A stretch of 64,000 bases of DNA. Origin: Tausonia pullulans. Lineage: Eukaryota > Basidiomycota > Tremellomycetes > Cystofilobasidiales > Mrakiaceae. The translations under genes were made by a program, and so were the position numbers. The stretch spans positions 62,001 to 126,000 of the forward strand of contig OX637631.1 of NCBI GenBank assembly GCA_951802195.1, given 5' to 3'. Below, in pieces: positions 54,274 to 64,000 of the stretch. Each line of letters opens with the position of its first letter. Within the stretch, counting starts at the first letter, position 1. The notes below the pieces were generated by a model. It saw nothing but the letters and a program-made list of their open reading frames with translations, was not told the DNA's origin and did no database searches.

Positions 54274-56579
54274 CTAGTGCTGCGACTGCGACCAATCGAT
54301 CGTCGAGAGGTCGATACCCTCCTGGTGCAACTCCCAAAGCGGGCTGGGAAAGAGAGAACGGGTGAGAAGCCTGCCAGTAAACGAGCTCCGCATGGGCAGG
54401 AAAGGGGGAAAGATAAGCTACAAACCTCATCTCCCGGAGCCAATTGACGGTTCCAACAATCTTCTTCACTACGAAGTCGATCTCCTCCTCAGTTGTGAAG
54501 CGGCCGATGCCGAAGCGGAGGGACGAGTGCGCCATGTCCTCCGACGAGCCGAGCGCCCGGAGAACGTACGATGGCTCGAGCGAGGCAGACGTGCAAGCAG
54601 ATCCCGAGGAAAGAGCGATGTCCTACGATTATTGGTTATGAAGGGGATATTGGTTTTGGTCAGTTGAGACATGCTCGCCGCTGGACCTCCTCGCCCCAGT
54701 CAAATGCACCATCACGTACCTTCAGGGCCATCAACAGGGATTCGCCCTCGACAAAAGCGAAGGACAGGTTGACGCAGCCCGGGTACCCGTCCGGGTCACC
54801 GTTACGCTCAACGTTGGTGATCTGGGACGTGAGCCCCGTAATGAGCCGGTTAGCGAGGGCTGAGACCCGAGCGTGGTCGTACTGGCGCGAGGGGAGAAGG
54901 GGCCAACGCGCAGTGCCATGTCAGCGTCGCTCGTGGCATGGGTTCGAGAGTAGCAGGGCAGGCAGAAGAGGGCGTCTCAGTACCCCTGCACAATGGTCGT
55001 AACGGGGCCGATCGAAGAGAGAACGCCCCGCTCCCAAGAACAGCTTTGGAAAGCTTTCTAAGTGCATTCTTCGTCACAGACGCCAGGCTCTGCCCTTCCC
55101 CGCTGAAATGTGCAGCCAACGCACTTGCATCTCGTCCTTGGCAATCCTGCAAGCTTCGCCGAGGCCGACCACCAGCGGAGCGGCGACGGTGCCACTCCGG
55201 AGACCGCGCTCCTGGCCTCCCCCGTGGATGATGGGCTCGAGCCTGACACGAGGCCGCCTGCGGACGTAAGCCGCGCCTACTCCCTTGGGACCGTAGATCT
55301 TGTGGCCCGAAATGCTGAGGATGTCAATGTTCATGTCGTTGACGTCAATCGGGATCTTGCCGACAGCCTGGGCAGCGTCCGTGTGGAAGTGGACACCGCG
55401 GTGCTTGCGGATGATCTGACCAATCTCCTTGAGTGGTTGGATAACGCCAATCTCGTTGTTGACGGCCATGATGGAAACGAGGCACGTCTCGGCCGTGATT
55501 GCCGCCTCGAGCTCGGCGAGATCGATAAGACCATTTGACTTGACGGGAAGATACGTGATTCTGTACCCTTGCTCCGAGAGGTGTCGGCAAGAATCGAGGA
55601 CGCATTTGTGTTCCTGAAGGGAGTCCAGCCATCCCGAAACAAATGGATGAGCATCAGCAACAGCGCGGACGGTCCGGAAGGGTTTCAAGAAACATCAGAG
55701 TCTGCGCACAGTTTGGGTCGTGATGATGTGCTTCCTCTTCTCGCCGTAAAACTTGGCAACACCCTTGACGGCCATGTTGTTGCTCTCGGTCGCGCCAGAC
55801 GTAAAAACGATGTCTTTCGCGTCGGCCCCGATCAGGTCGGCGACGTTCTGGACACGTAGATGAGGGGAAGGGAGGCGAGCATGTCGCTCGGTCAGCTTGC
55901 CGGCGCGACCCAGCCAGGTATTCAGTCTCAATTCGATCCGCCTCACCCACCTTGCGCGCCTCGTCCACAGCGGCCTCGGCCTCCCACCCGTAGGCGTGTG
56001 TCCGCGAGTGCGGATTACCGTACTGATTCGTGTAAAAGGGCAGCATCTTATCGAGGACACGAGGGTCAGTCGGGGTCGTCGCCTGACCGTGGGTGGAGGG
56101 AAGAAAGACGACAAGACGGGACCGTTTCAGCAGGCAACTTCAGTGCCAGGTCGGGTGCGCGTATAGCGGTGGTAAGGGACGGACCTGCATGTCCAGATAG
56201 ATGGGGCGCTCGGCGAGGTCATTCTTGTGCTGAAGCTCGACCTTGAAGCCGAACATGTCTGACGACATAAGGGACCGGATTGGTGGTGGCTCGGTCAGCG
56301 ACAGCGGTCTTGATGGCCCGCCCTTGAGCGAGCGAGCAAGCGAGCGGGCGGAGACGACACACCAGGACTCGGGCTGAGGACGAGCTCAGCATCGTCTTGA
56401 GCAGCAGCTAAGGTGCTATTTCCGGGCGAGACGAGCTTCTCGGACGATGGGGCAAGGGCGGCCTGGCTGTCGGACGAGGAGGGCGAGGTGTAGGCCCTCG
56501 CGACGGCGGCGTAAGCAACGGCCCGTGGGACAGCCGCCCTGGAGGAAGACGCGAGAGGGAGAAGGGTCTTGCGAAGCAT
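54274..56579 (-). CDS. NFS1: Cysteine desulfurase NFS1, mitochondrial
   Basis: A PLP enzyme that takes sulfur from cysteine for Fe-S cluster assembly on Isu1 with Isd11, and for tRNA thiolation. Eight exons on the reverse strand: 56363-56579, 56185-56258, 55951-56082, 55710-55847, 55125-55613, 54720-54881, 54426-54622 and 54274-54343; 493 codons with stop (yeast 497). The start [21 protein letters not shown] is a basic mitochondrial presequence. Then [68 protein letters not shown], the PLP Lys in [27 protein letters not shown], and the active-site Cys in [17 protein letters not shown]. The C terminus [18 protein letters not shown] is the highly conserved NFS1 tail that contacts the scaffold. 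All key residues present. Confidence 0.96.
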
Positions 56580-56849
56580 GGTGGAGGGGGTGGTGACGGT
56601 CGGGGAGAAGGGAGAGAGAGACCGGTGGCCTGGTCGCCTCCACTCCAAAATGGGACTGGCTCACTCTTCGCTTTCTCCCTGCGCTCCGCCCGCACTCGCT
56701 CCTCGGCGATGGCGGGAAGCCGACCGAGGCGGGTCGGTCGGTCCTGGCGCTCTCAGACGCGTCCGTCTGTCCTCGTCGTCCAACAACAGAAGCTTGGCTG
56801 CTTTCCCTCAGACGCCAAGCCTCTTCCCCATCTCGACTCACTCTACGCC
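56580..56849. promoter_or_regulatory. Divergent promoter between NFS1 and the KRE6/SKN1 gene
   Basis: 270 bases between outward-facing starts. Antisense and sense open frames here overlap heavily and look like chance. No TATA box seen. Confidence 0.4.
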
Positions 56850-59800
56850 ATGTACCACCCGCGGCCGATGCCCTCTCCGGCATCCTCGACCATCGATCTC
56901 TCCCAAGACTGGTTCGCGCCTGAAGCTTCCAATTCCCCACCATCCACCACCCCTCGGCCTCAATCCGACAGCATGAGCGCGAGGGGTAGCGGCCGGCTCT
57001 CCGCTACCGCCGCCCATCATGTTTCCGTCTCTGTTACTAGCCAGCTCGTCTTATCGTCTCATTCGTCATCGAGAGAAGCGTTGTCCGGCTGGATTCATCA
57101 GAGCGACTTTGACCAGGACGATGATGAACAGACCATGAAGGTGAGTTTGTCCCACTGTCCAAGCAGGCATCCTCGGTCGGCACCGAGTGTCGTGTGCGAA
57201 TTCTATCATCCATAGGCAGCCCAAACCCTTGTGCTGGCAGCTCTCGACCCATACAACCTTCCTTTCCGTGTGTCTGGTAGAGGAACATCGCGACGACGAT
57301 AGTTCAAGTTTAGGCAGGCGTGACGGGCGGCGAATCTATGAGTCCGCGCTTCCCCTACTGCACCTTATCATTCGCAACCGCATCTCTTGACGCTGCCTCC
57401 AGATGACTGACCGACAAGTAATTCGATTGCAGCTGCTCGCTCCCCAGCGAGACATTACGGACAATGCTAGCGGCTATGATTATGAGCCGCACACACCCTC
57501 TGCCTCCTTTTATCAGCATCCGATACGACAAGCGTCAATCTCCGGCCATTCAGACGATGACCTCCGATACAATCCTGCTACCCGACGTCGCTCCGCCTCG
57601 ACATCTTCTTCCATCTCTTCGGCCTCTGCTCTCCCCGAGAAAGTCAGTCTTCCAGTCGCTGACTCGGGAGACAATAGTGAGCGTGGCTGATGGCTGGTTC
57701 TGCAACCGCGCATGTCCTTTCCAGTTTGACGTATCAGCATGGAGCTTTTCCAGAGAAGTCGAGCACGGTCCAGAGCCCGACGACTGGCTCCACAACGCGA
57801 CCGAAAGTTCCGCCCTTGGTTCTGGATCCATCTTTACCTGGCGTGGTTTGATGAATATCGGTTTCCTATGTGTCATCGCCACCGCTCTGCTCTTTCTCTT
57901 CGCAGGTCAGTGTCTGTGTGAAAGAACGTCCCATCTGCTGCTTACTGACTACTACCGGCCTTATTCAGGATACCCGATCTTGGCTAATTTTGCTAAGATC
58001 GAACAATCCGCGCACGGAGCGTTCAAGTGCGGCCAATGAAACCCTCTGATAGGATTACACCTGGCCTGGGTGACTGCTGACTTATGATACGCATATTTTG
58101 CCAGTCTCGGTGGTGTCAACGGGACAGGTATGACCCTATAAAGGGACATGCAAGCAGAAGATTGCTGGCTGATCAGGGTGGTCTTTCGTCTCAGGCCAAG
58201 TCCCTTCCACGATCGGCAGTGAGCGTCTCTTTCCATCCTCTCAGTTACTCGTTCCTGATCATATTTCGTTGCGGGAAGACTTTGGGCTCATAGATCAGGA
58301 CACTCCCGAGAACAAGTACAATGTCATCGCCGCGACGGGGGAAGAATGGGACCTCGTCTTCAGCGACGAGTTCAACGAGCCCGGACGCACATTTTACCCT
58401 GGTGACGATCCGTACTGGGAGGCTGTTGACCTGGTGGGTTATAATCACGATGCGCTACCTCAGAATGCACAGTCAGGGCAGGCGGCAGCGTCAGCCCAGA
58501 AGACTGGGGGCGCTAGGAGATTCCCTCTTTATCATGCGCGTTATTCGGAGACTGATTGGACCGTCCCGTTTCACACTATTAGCACGGTGGGTTTTCATAA
58601 TCTGTACTGCACGTGGCGGTGTTGGTGGTAATGTGAAAGGAGGGTGGCGGCGGAGGCGCGCAATTCCTTCCTCGACCCCAGTCTTGCCTACGCCCTGTCA
58701 CCGACAATCTAGTCTGATCCCCTATCCTCCGTATCTCTAAAGCCTGGGGAACGAATGACCTCGAGTGGTACGACCCGCGTCAGGTCACCACTAAAAGCGG
58801 CAACCTTCGCATCCAACTGACCAAGGAAAGGACTCACGATCTCGACTATATCGGGGGTTCCTTGCAGTCGTGGAACAAGTTCTGCTTCTCTGGCGGTCGT
58901 CTTGAGGGTGGGTGCAGCCCTTTGGTGCCTGTGAGCGCGCGTTCGTACTGATACGTTGCCGGGCTTTCAAGCAAGCATCCGGCTGCCGGCTAAGGCTAGC
59001 GTCTACGGCGAGTAGCCAGTCCTCTGCATTATCTCTGTCTTCTGTTCGGCTAGAAACTAACCCAACCATCTTGCCCTTTCAACAGGACTCTGGCCTGCCT
59101 TTGTGCGTCCCCAGTTATTTCCCTACTCTCCTCATTACCTGCTTTGACTTTGCGATCCTACAGTGGACGATGGGCAACCTTGGACGAGTTGGCTATGGTG
59201 GCACCCTCGAGGGCCTTTGGGTGAGGTGAAGCTGGAAAATAGCGCGCGTGGGGCAACCACTGACAAACGGCCTTGATCCGGTTTTCGCAGCCCTACTCGT
59301 ACGACAGCTGCGAGTGAATTATGGACGCTAGACTCTTCATTCGTGACGCACTATTGATCATTTCTGCCTGCACATTCTTCCTTTAGTGCCGGAAGTGAGC
59401 TCCCTACTCCGCCCATCGGGATAGCCTACGTTTCGATGTCTTCTAACCCTCTCTACATTGAAGCTCTACCCAACCAGACCAGACCCGACGGCACCCCGAG
59501 CATTGCCCGTACCTCAGGAACTGACGAAGCCTCCGACTACGCGCTCTCTTACCTGCCCGGTCAGCGTCTTTCGCGCTGCACATGTATTGATGACAAAACT
59601 CATCCTGGACCGAGACACGCGGACGGCTCTTGGGTCGGACGCTCTGCCCCTGAGATTGGTGGATCGTTTTCCCTCTGCTGGATCTCTGAGGTTGCGTATT
59701 GACCTTTGGTGTTCTCCGCAGATGTCATCGAGGCTCAAACGAACGCGCAAACGAGGATTGGAGAGGTCTCGCTCTCCTCTCAGTGGGCGCCCTTCAATCC

Positions 59801-61070
59801 TGGATACGATTGGCTCAATCTCACGCATATGATCATCGAAGATAGTGAGTCCGAGTCTTTCTCAACCAGACGCACAGGATCATCGAGGACGCTGCGAATG
59901 CGTGGTCAAGTGGCGTTTGATGACATGCACTGACATCACTACCTCAGATTCCGTCACCCACCTCAACAGCTACAAGGGTGGTGTTTCCCAGGAGACCACT
60001 TCCGGTGTCGCCAACACCAACCAGGACTGCTATGAGTATGCTCAGAATGGCACGCAGGGTTGCTTCGCCGTCTATGCGATTGAATGTAGGTTTCGAGCGG
60101 AGGGGTCTCGTGGCGCGCCAACGTCACTACATGTCTTTTATCTTTCCTCCCTCCTCAGACCGTACAGGTCCCGATGGTTACATCAAGGTATGTCAATGGT
60201 TTTGAGTGTATCTAGCCTGACACTAACGTGGAGGTCTCGCTCGTGCAGTGGTTCAACGACAACAAGCTCGCGTGGACCTACCTCGAGGGAGGCATGGGAC
60301 CCGTCCCAATTGCCGACATTGGCAACCGTCATGTGCCTGACGAACCCATGTACCTCCTCTTGAATCTGGCTATTTCTCACAACTTTGGACCCGCGAGTGT
60401 GCCTTTTCTTGCTTGAGATGTGAGTGGAAGTGCTGATTGGCATGGCCGGCCCCCCTTACCCCCACCCCCAGATGTTTGTTGGCGTCTCTTATTCCTGGCC
60501 ACACTTTCGGGCCTCTGACTCATTTTTGTCTCCTAACTGACAGCGATCTCGATGGACTTGAGAGCCTCTGGCCTGTCACCATGGAGGTGGATTACATCCG
60601 CGTCTACCAAGACCCGAAGCGCAAAAACATAGGCTGCGAGTGCGTCCGATCCTTCTACGTGTGGCATACTACCGTCTGCTCGAAGACTCGCTCAAATCGC
60701 GAAACCCTGTTTAGCAACGACGACCGGCCCACGTCTGCATATATTAAACGGTGAGGAAACAGATCCCTCAGTGAAAAGAGATCGAAACAATGTCAGACTT
60801 ATCCCGTCTTTCTGCAGCTACGAACATGCTTACAACGGTACGTGGCAACAGCACTTGAACTCGGCGCTTCAAACACTCGTATCGTGCTCATTGCTCCTGT
60901 ACCTGGATTCAGACCCCAACATCACGTAAGTCGACCCTAACCGTCTCCAATCTCTCGTTCGACCCATCGCTGACCCTCCTTGGTGCTTCTCTCTCAGGAC
61001 GTGGGAACAGATGACAAACGGCGCTGCGAAGCCTATCAACCGACTCTCTGGCAAGTGCCCCAAAAATTGA
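56850..61070 (+). CDS. KRE6/SKN1 family beta-glucan synthesis-associated protein (GH16)
   Basis: A type II membrane protein of the Golgi/ER and cell surface needed for beta-1,6-glucan. Many short exons. The first (56850-57140) starts MYHPRPMPSPASSTIDLSQDWF; the cytosolic part is long and Ser-rich. The single membrane span (GLMNIGFLCVIATALLFLFAG, ~57850-57905) leads to GYPILANFAKIEQSAHGAFNLGGVNGTGQVPSTIG and LIDQDTPENKY. The catalytic-type domain follows: WDLVFSDEFNEPGRTFYPGDDPYWEAVDL, TNDLEWYDPRQVTTKSGNLRI, SWNKFCFSGGRLE, WTMGNLGRVGYGGTLEGLWPYSYDSCD, LSYLPGQRLSRCTC, and EIDVIEAQ. Near the C terminus are YIKWFNDNKLAWTYLEGGMG, EPMYLLLNLAISHNFG and MEVDYIRVYQD, and the end is TWEQMTNGAAKPINRLSGKCPKN. 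The GH16 EIDVIE motif is split by a 63-nt intron (59659-59721). The exon around 58440-58745 could not be resolved. Confidence 0.88.
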
Positions 61071-61284
61071 TGTGTGTGTCCTGCCTACATGATGTTCTAT
61101 TTTTATATCATCGTTGTCTCCTTCCGTCTCTCTGTGTTTATGTTTCCTAGCCATAAATGGGGTTAGTTCTCGATTGTTCTTGCACCTCAGGATGACCTAA
61201 TGTTGCTCTATCAAAGTCCTTATCCTCGATCTCCTCCAGTTTGTGATTCAGCAGCCATCGATATAACCTCTTCTTCGCTCCCGC
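61071..61284. other. Convergent 3' spacer between the KRE6/SKN1 gene and VAS1
   Basis: 214 bases between two converging stop codons, moderately AT-rich, with a TATTTTTATATC stretch near 61092. It should hold both 3' untranslated ends. Nothing else seen. Confidence 0.4.
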
Positions 61285-64000
61285 TCAACGGAGAGCCAGG
61301 AACATGTTCATGGACCTCTCCAGGTTCTCAATTTCACTGTCAAAGAGACGGAGCTGAAGATCGAAGATAGAGCAGAAAAGTCAACTCTGTTCACAAGCTG
61401 AGCGAGGTAGAACTCCGGATCCGCACCTTCTCGACGTTCGCGGTCCGGACGGCCTCGGGGATCTTGGCGTACTCGGGCTTGTTGGCGAGATCCTTAAGCT
61501 TCTTGGAGCTGGCGACCGAGAGGTCGAGCTTCTTCTGGATCTTGGCGACCTCGGCGTCTAGATCGACTTTGCCCTGTGGATTGAGCAACAGGCTGCGTCA
61601 GCAACTGACGAAGATGAGCAGGAAGCAACGACAGAGGGGGCGCACCTTGACCATCAGGTGGACGGTGACGTCCGCGCTGACGACCTCGGACGCGCATCCC
61701 TCTGGGACGTCCGTCGTCATGCGGATAACCTGAGCTGATTGGCAGCCCTTGGTGAGGCCAGAAAGGACCGAGATCTGGCTCTCAAACATATCCGCGACCT
61801 TGGGATCCTTTGCCTCAACGTACACTGAGCAAAGCATGACAGACGTAAGTAAAGACATGGTAAGGTCCGAGGTGACACGACGCACCCTGAAGTCCAGACT
61901 GGAGACCGTAGGTAGCAGCGAGCGACCGTGTCGCCTTGGTGCAAGAGAAGACGAGATCGAAAGAGGCAGCAGCCTCGGGCTCGTTGCGAGCATCGGTCTG
62001 AGATTGTGCAACGACAAAATGCTCAGCCTACAAGAGGAAGCGGGGAGTCAGACAGGCTAGCACTGACCTGCTCAGGGAATTCGGCTAGCGAGATGGAAGC
62101 CGTCTTGTCCTCGGGCCTGCGGGGAAGGCGTTGCCAGAGCTCTTCGGTAACGAAGGGCATGAGGGGGTGCAGGAGACGGAGACCGTCATCGAGGAGGGTA
62201 TAGAGAGTCTGCTGGGCGGAGAGCCGGGAGGCCAGAGCAGCCTCGCTGAGGCCCTCCTTCGAGTCGGGAATGAGAGGCTTCGTGGCCTCCTGCGGAACAT
62301 CAAGAAGACCAATAGGGCCGAATCAGCTGACTTCTAGACAGCTCGAGTTGATGAGGTGCGACACGAACAATGAAGACATCGCAGAACTCGTAAAGCCATA
62401 AGCTGTAGAGCGAGCTTGTGACAGCCATGAAGTTTCTCTCGCTGAGGGACTTGTCAACCTCGGCGGCGGTGAGGTTGAGCTTGTGGATGATCCACTTCTC
62501 GACGATAGACTCGCGTCCGGTGGGCTGGTGGAAAGAAAGGTCAAGCTCATAAGCCGGAAAATTTGAAAGAAACTACACGTCGCCTCAATGCGACCAACCT
62601 TGGAGGTGGGCTCGGGGACAAAGTCGGCGTCGAGCTTGAGCATGGCGAAGCGGGTAGCGTTCCAGATCTTGTTGCAGAACTTGCGGTAACCCTCTACACG
62701 GAGAATGTCAAGGTTGATGTCGCGACCTGAAATCACAAAAGGTTGAGATCGATATTGGTACTTGTCTGGGTAGCTGGATCACACTGACCTCCAGACGAGT
62801 ACGCGCAGAGCGCAAACCGAAGAGCGTCCGCTCCACACTCGGGAATGCCCTTGGGGAAGTCCTTGGATTGTCCTTGCTGAGCTTTCTGAACCTCTTTGGC
62901 ATCAAGATTTCCCGCGAGGAGCTGCTTGTGGAGCGCATCGAGTGTGCAGCCTTCCATGACATCGATGGGGTCGATGACGTTGCCTAGGGACTTGGACATC
63001 TTGCGGCCATGGGCGTCGCGGATCATGGCGTGGCAGTAGACCTCCTTGAAGGGCATCTGACCGGTGAGCTGGATGCCGAAGAAGACCATGCGGGCGACCC
63101 AGAAGAAGATAATGTCCCAGCCGGTCTCGAGGAGCGAAGCAGGATAGAAGCGAGCGACGTCCTCCGTCTGGTAGTGGAAAGCGGTCAGCACACAGGATGG
63201 GTTCATCCGGGATTTGCTGATACGGCACGAACCTTATTCGGCCAGCCAAGGATGGCAAAAGGCCAAAGACCGGAAGAGAACCAAGTGTCGAGGACGTCGT
63301 CATCCTGAGCAAGGGTGTACTTGCGACCGTTGGCACGTTCCTCGGCCCGCTCGACCGCCTGCTCATAGGTACGGCCGACAACCCAGTGCGAAGAGTTTGA
63401 GGGCTGACAAGCAGGTGGGCATCATCGCGTGTCAGCAGCGTGCTTGACAAGGTGTAGGTGGATGCAAGACTTACGTCAGTTGTCTCGCCCTCGATCGAAA
63501 GCAAGTAGGCGGGGCAGCGGTGGCCCCACCAGAGCTGCCGGGAGATGCACCAGTCCTGCATGTTCTCCATCCAGCGATACCACTCGGCCTCGATCGACTT
63601 AGGCGAAATGGTCATTTCGCCGGCGCGAGTCCGCTTTGGAGAGTTAATCGAGAAGAAATTCGTCAGCGACAGCGGACAAGCGGTACCCAGACAGGATAGA
63701 GCAACGCACCCTGATCGACTCCTCAGCCATCGGCTTGCAATTGACCCACCACTGGGGTTTCATGACGGCCTCAATGATGTCCCCGGACTTGCTGCAGATC
63801 GGGATCTGCATAGGGTTGTCCTTGGTTTCAATGTAGAGACCGGCCTCTTTGAGAGCGGAGATGACGGCAACCCTGGCGTGGAAACGCTTCATGCCCTGGA
63901 GAAGCGAACAAAAATGACACGAAATTAGATGGCAATCAAACTCTGCATAAGCCTGAGACCGACTTTGAACTTCTCTCCGGCGTTTTCGTTGAAGGTACCG
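61285..64000 (-). CDS. VAS1: Valyl-tRNA synthetase, C-terminal two thirds
   Basis: A class I aminoacyl-tRNA synthetase; in fungi one gene serves cytosol and mitochondria. The N-terminal part lies beyond 64000. Reverse-strand exons are read back from a TGA at 61285-61287, with introns such as 61360-61426 and one ending at 61574. Landmarks in protein order: the CP1 editing region ([35 protein letters not shown]), then [34 protein letters not shown]-type text (here from 63240-63290), [28 protein letters not shown], and the signature [20 protein letters not shown] (KMSKS loop). Next are [27 protein letters not shown] (anticodon-binding domain) and a C-terminal coiled arm [41 protein letters not shown], the valine-enzyme tail. 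The last exon (61285-61353) adds [22 protein letters not shown]. All signatures intact. Confidence 0.94.

Noticed and set aside
56408-56976. Overlapping open frames around the NFS1 start as extra small genes
   Set aside because: They are shadows of the NFS1 presequence exon and the KRE6/SKN1 first exon, with no own splice or family signals.

Overview
The window is a gene-dense, GC-rich stretch of a fungal nuclear chromosome. Almost every host gene is broken by several short GT-AG introns of about 50-150 bases, often with GTGAGT or GTGCGT donors. Gene spacing is tight and divergent pairs share short promoters. Gene content (INO1, OST3, RFT1, KRE6/SKN1, a Fic1/Inn1-type ingression protein) and the intron density point to a basidiomycete. 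A Pucciniomycotina red yeast such as the Sporidiobolales is my best guess, but that is inference from style and not proof. Exon models were built by eye from frame, splice sites and known family sequences; each listed total is divisible by three, but single junctions may be off.

Left host block (1-20.6 kb): the 3' end of INO1; a ~1450-residue protein I do not firmly recognise; the OST3 oligosaccharyltransferase subunit (reverse); a small secreted Cys-rich, probably GPI-anchored protein; prefoldin subunit 5; the proteasome beta-2 subunit PUP1 (reverse); a tiny twin-CX9C mitochondrial protein; a DUF1746 membrane protein (reverse); RFT1; a single-pass membrane protein; and a CDK11/PITSLRE kinase. 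OST3 and RFT1 both serve N-glycosylation in the ER.

Middle (20.65-49.33 kb): a 28.7-kb cluster of LTR retrotransposons, between the 3' ends of the convergent CDK11 and Fic1/Inn1 genes. It holds three chromodomain Ty3/gypsy copies (two reverse, one forward) and four Ty1/copia pieces. One gypsy copy (25.34-31.41 kb) has two 360-bp LTRs that read as identical and a CTTGG target duplication, and it sits inside the LTR of an older copy. The left and right parts of the cluster form an inverted repeat of about 6.5 kb of nearly identical copia-LTR-gypsy sequence, around a spacer of other copia elements.

Right host block (49.5-64 kb): a C2-domain, Pro/Gln-rich ingression protein (reverse); an unrecognised 267-residue protein; the cysteine desulfurase NFS1 (reverse); a KRE6/SKN1 family GH16 beta-glucan synthesis protein; and most of valyl-tRNA synthetase VAS1 (reverse, cut by the window end).

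I found no new defence or biosynthetic system. The most interesting items are the inverted, nested retrotransposon structure, two in-frame microexons (14 nt carrying the OST3 CxxC motif, 17 nt in PUP1), a very small twin-CX9C gene and the large unrecognised protein. No tRNA or rRNA gene was recognised.
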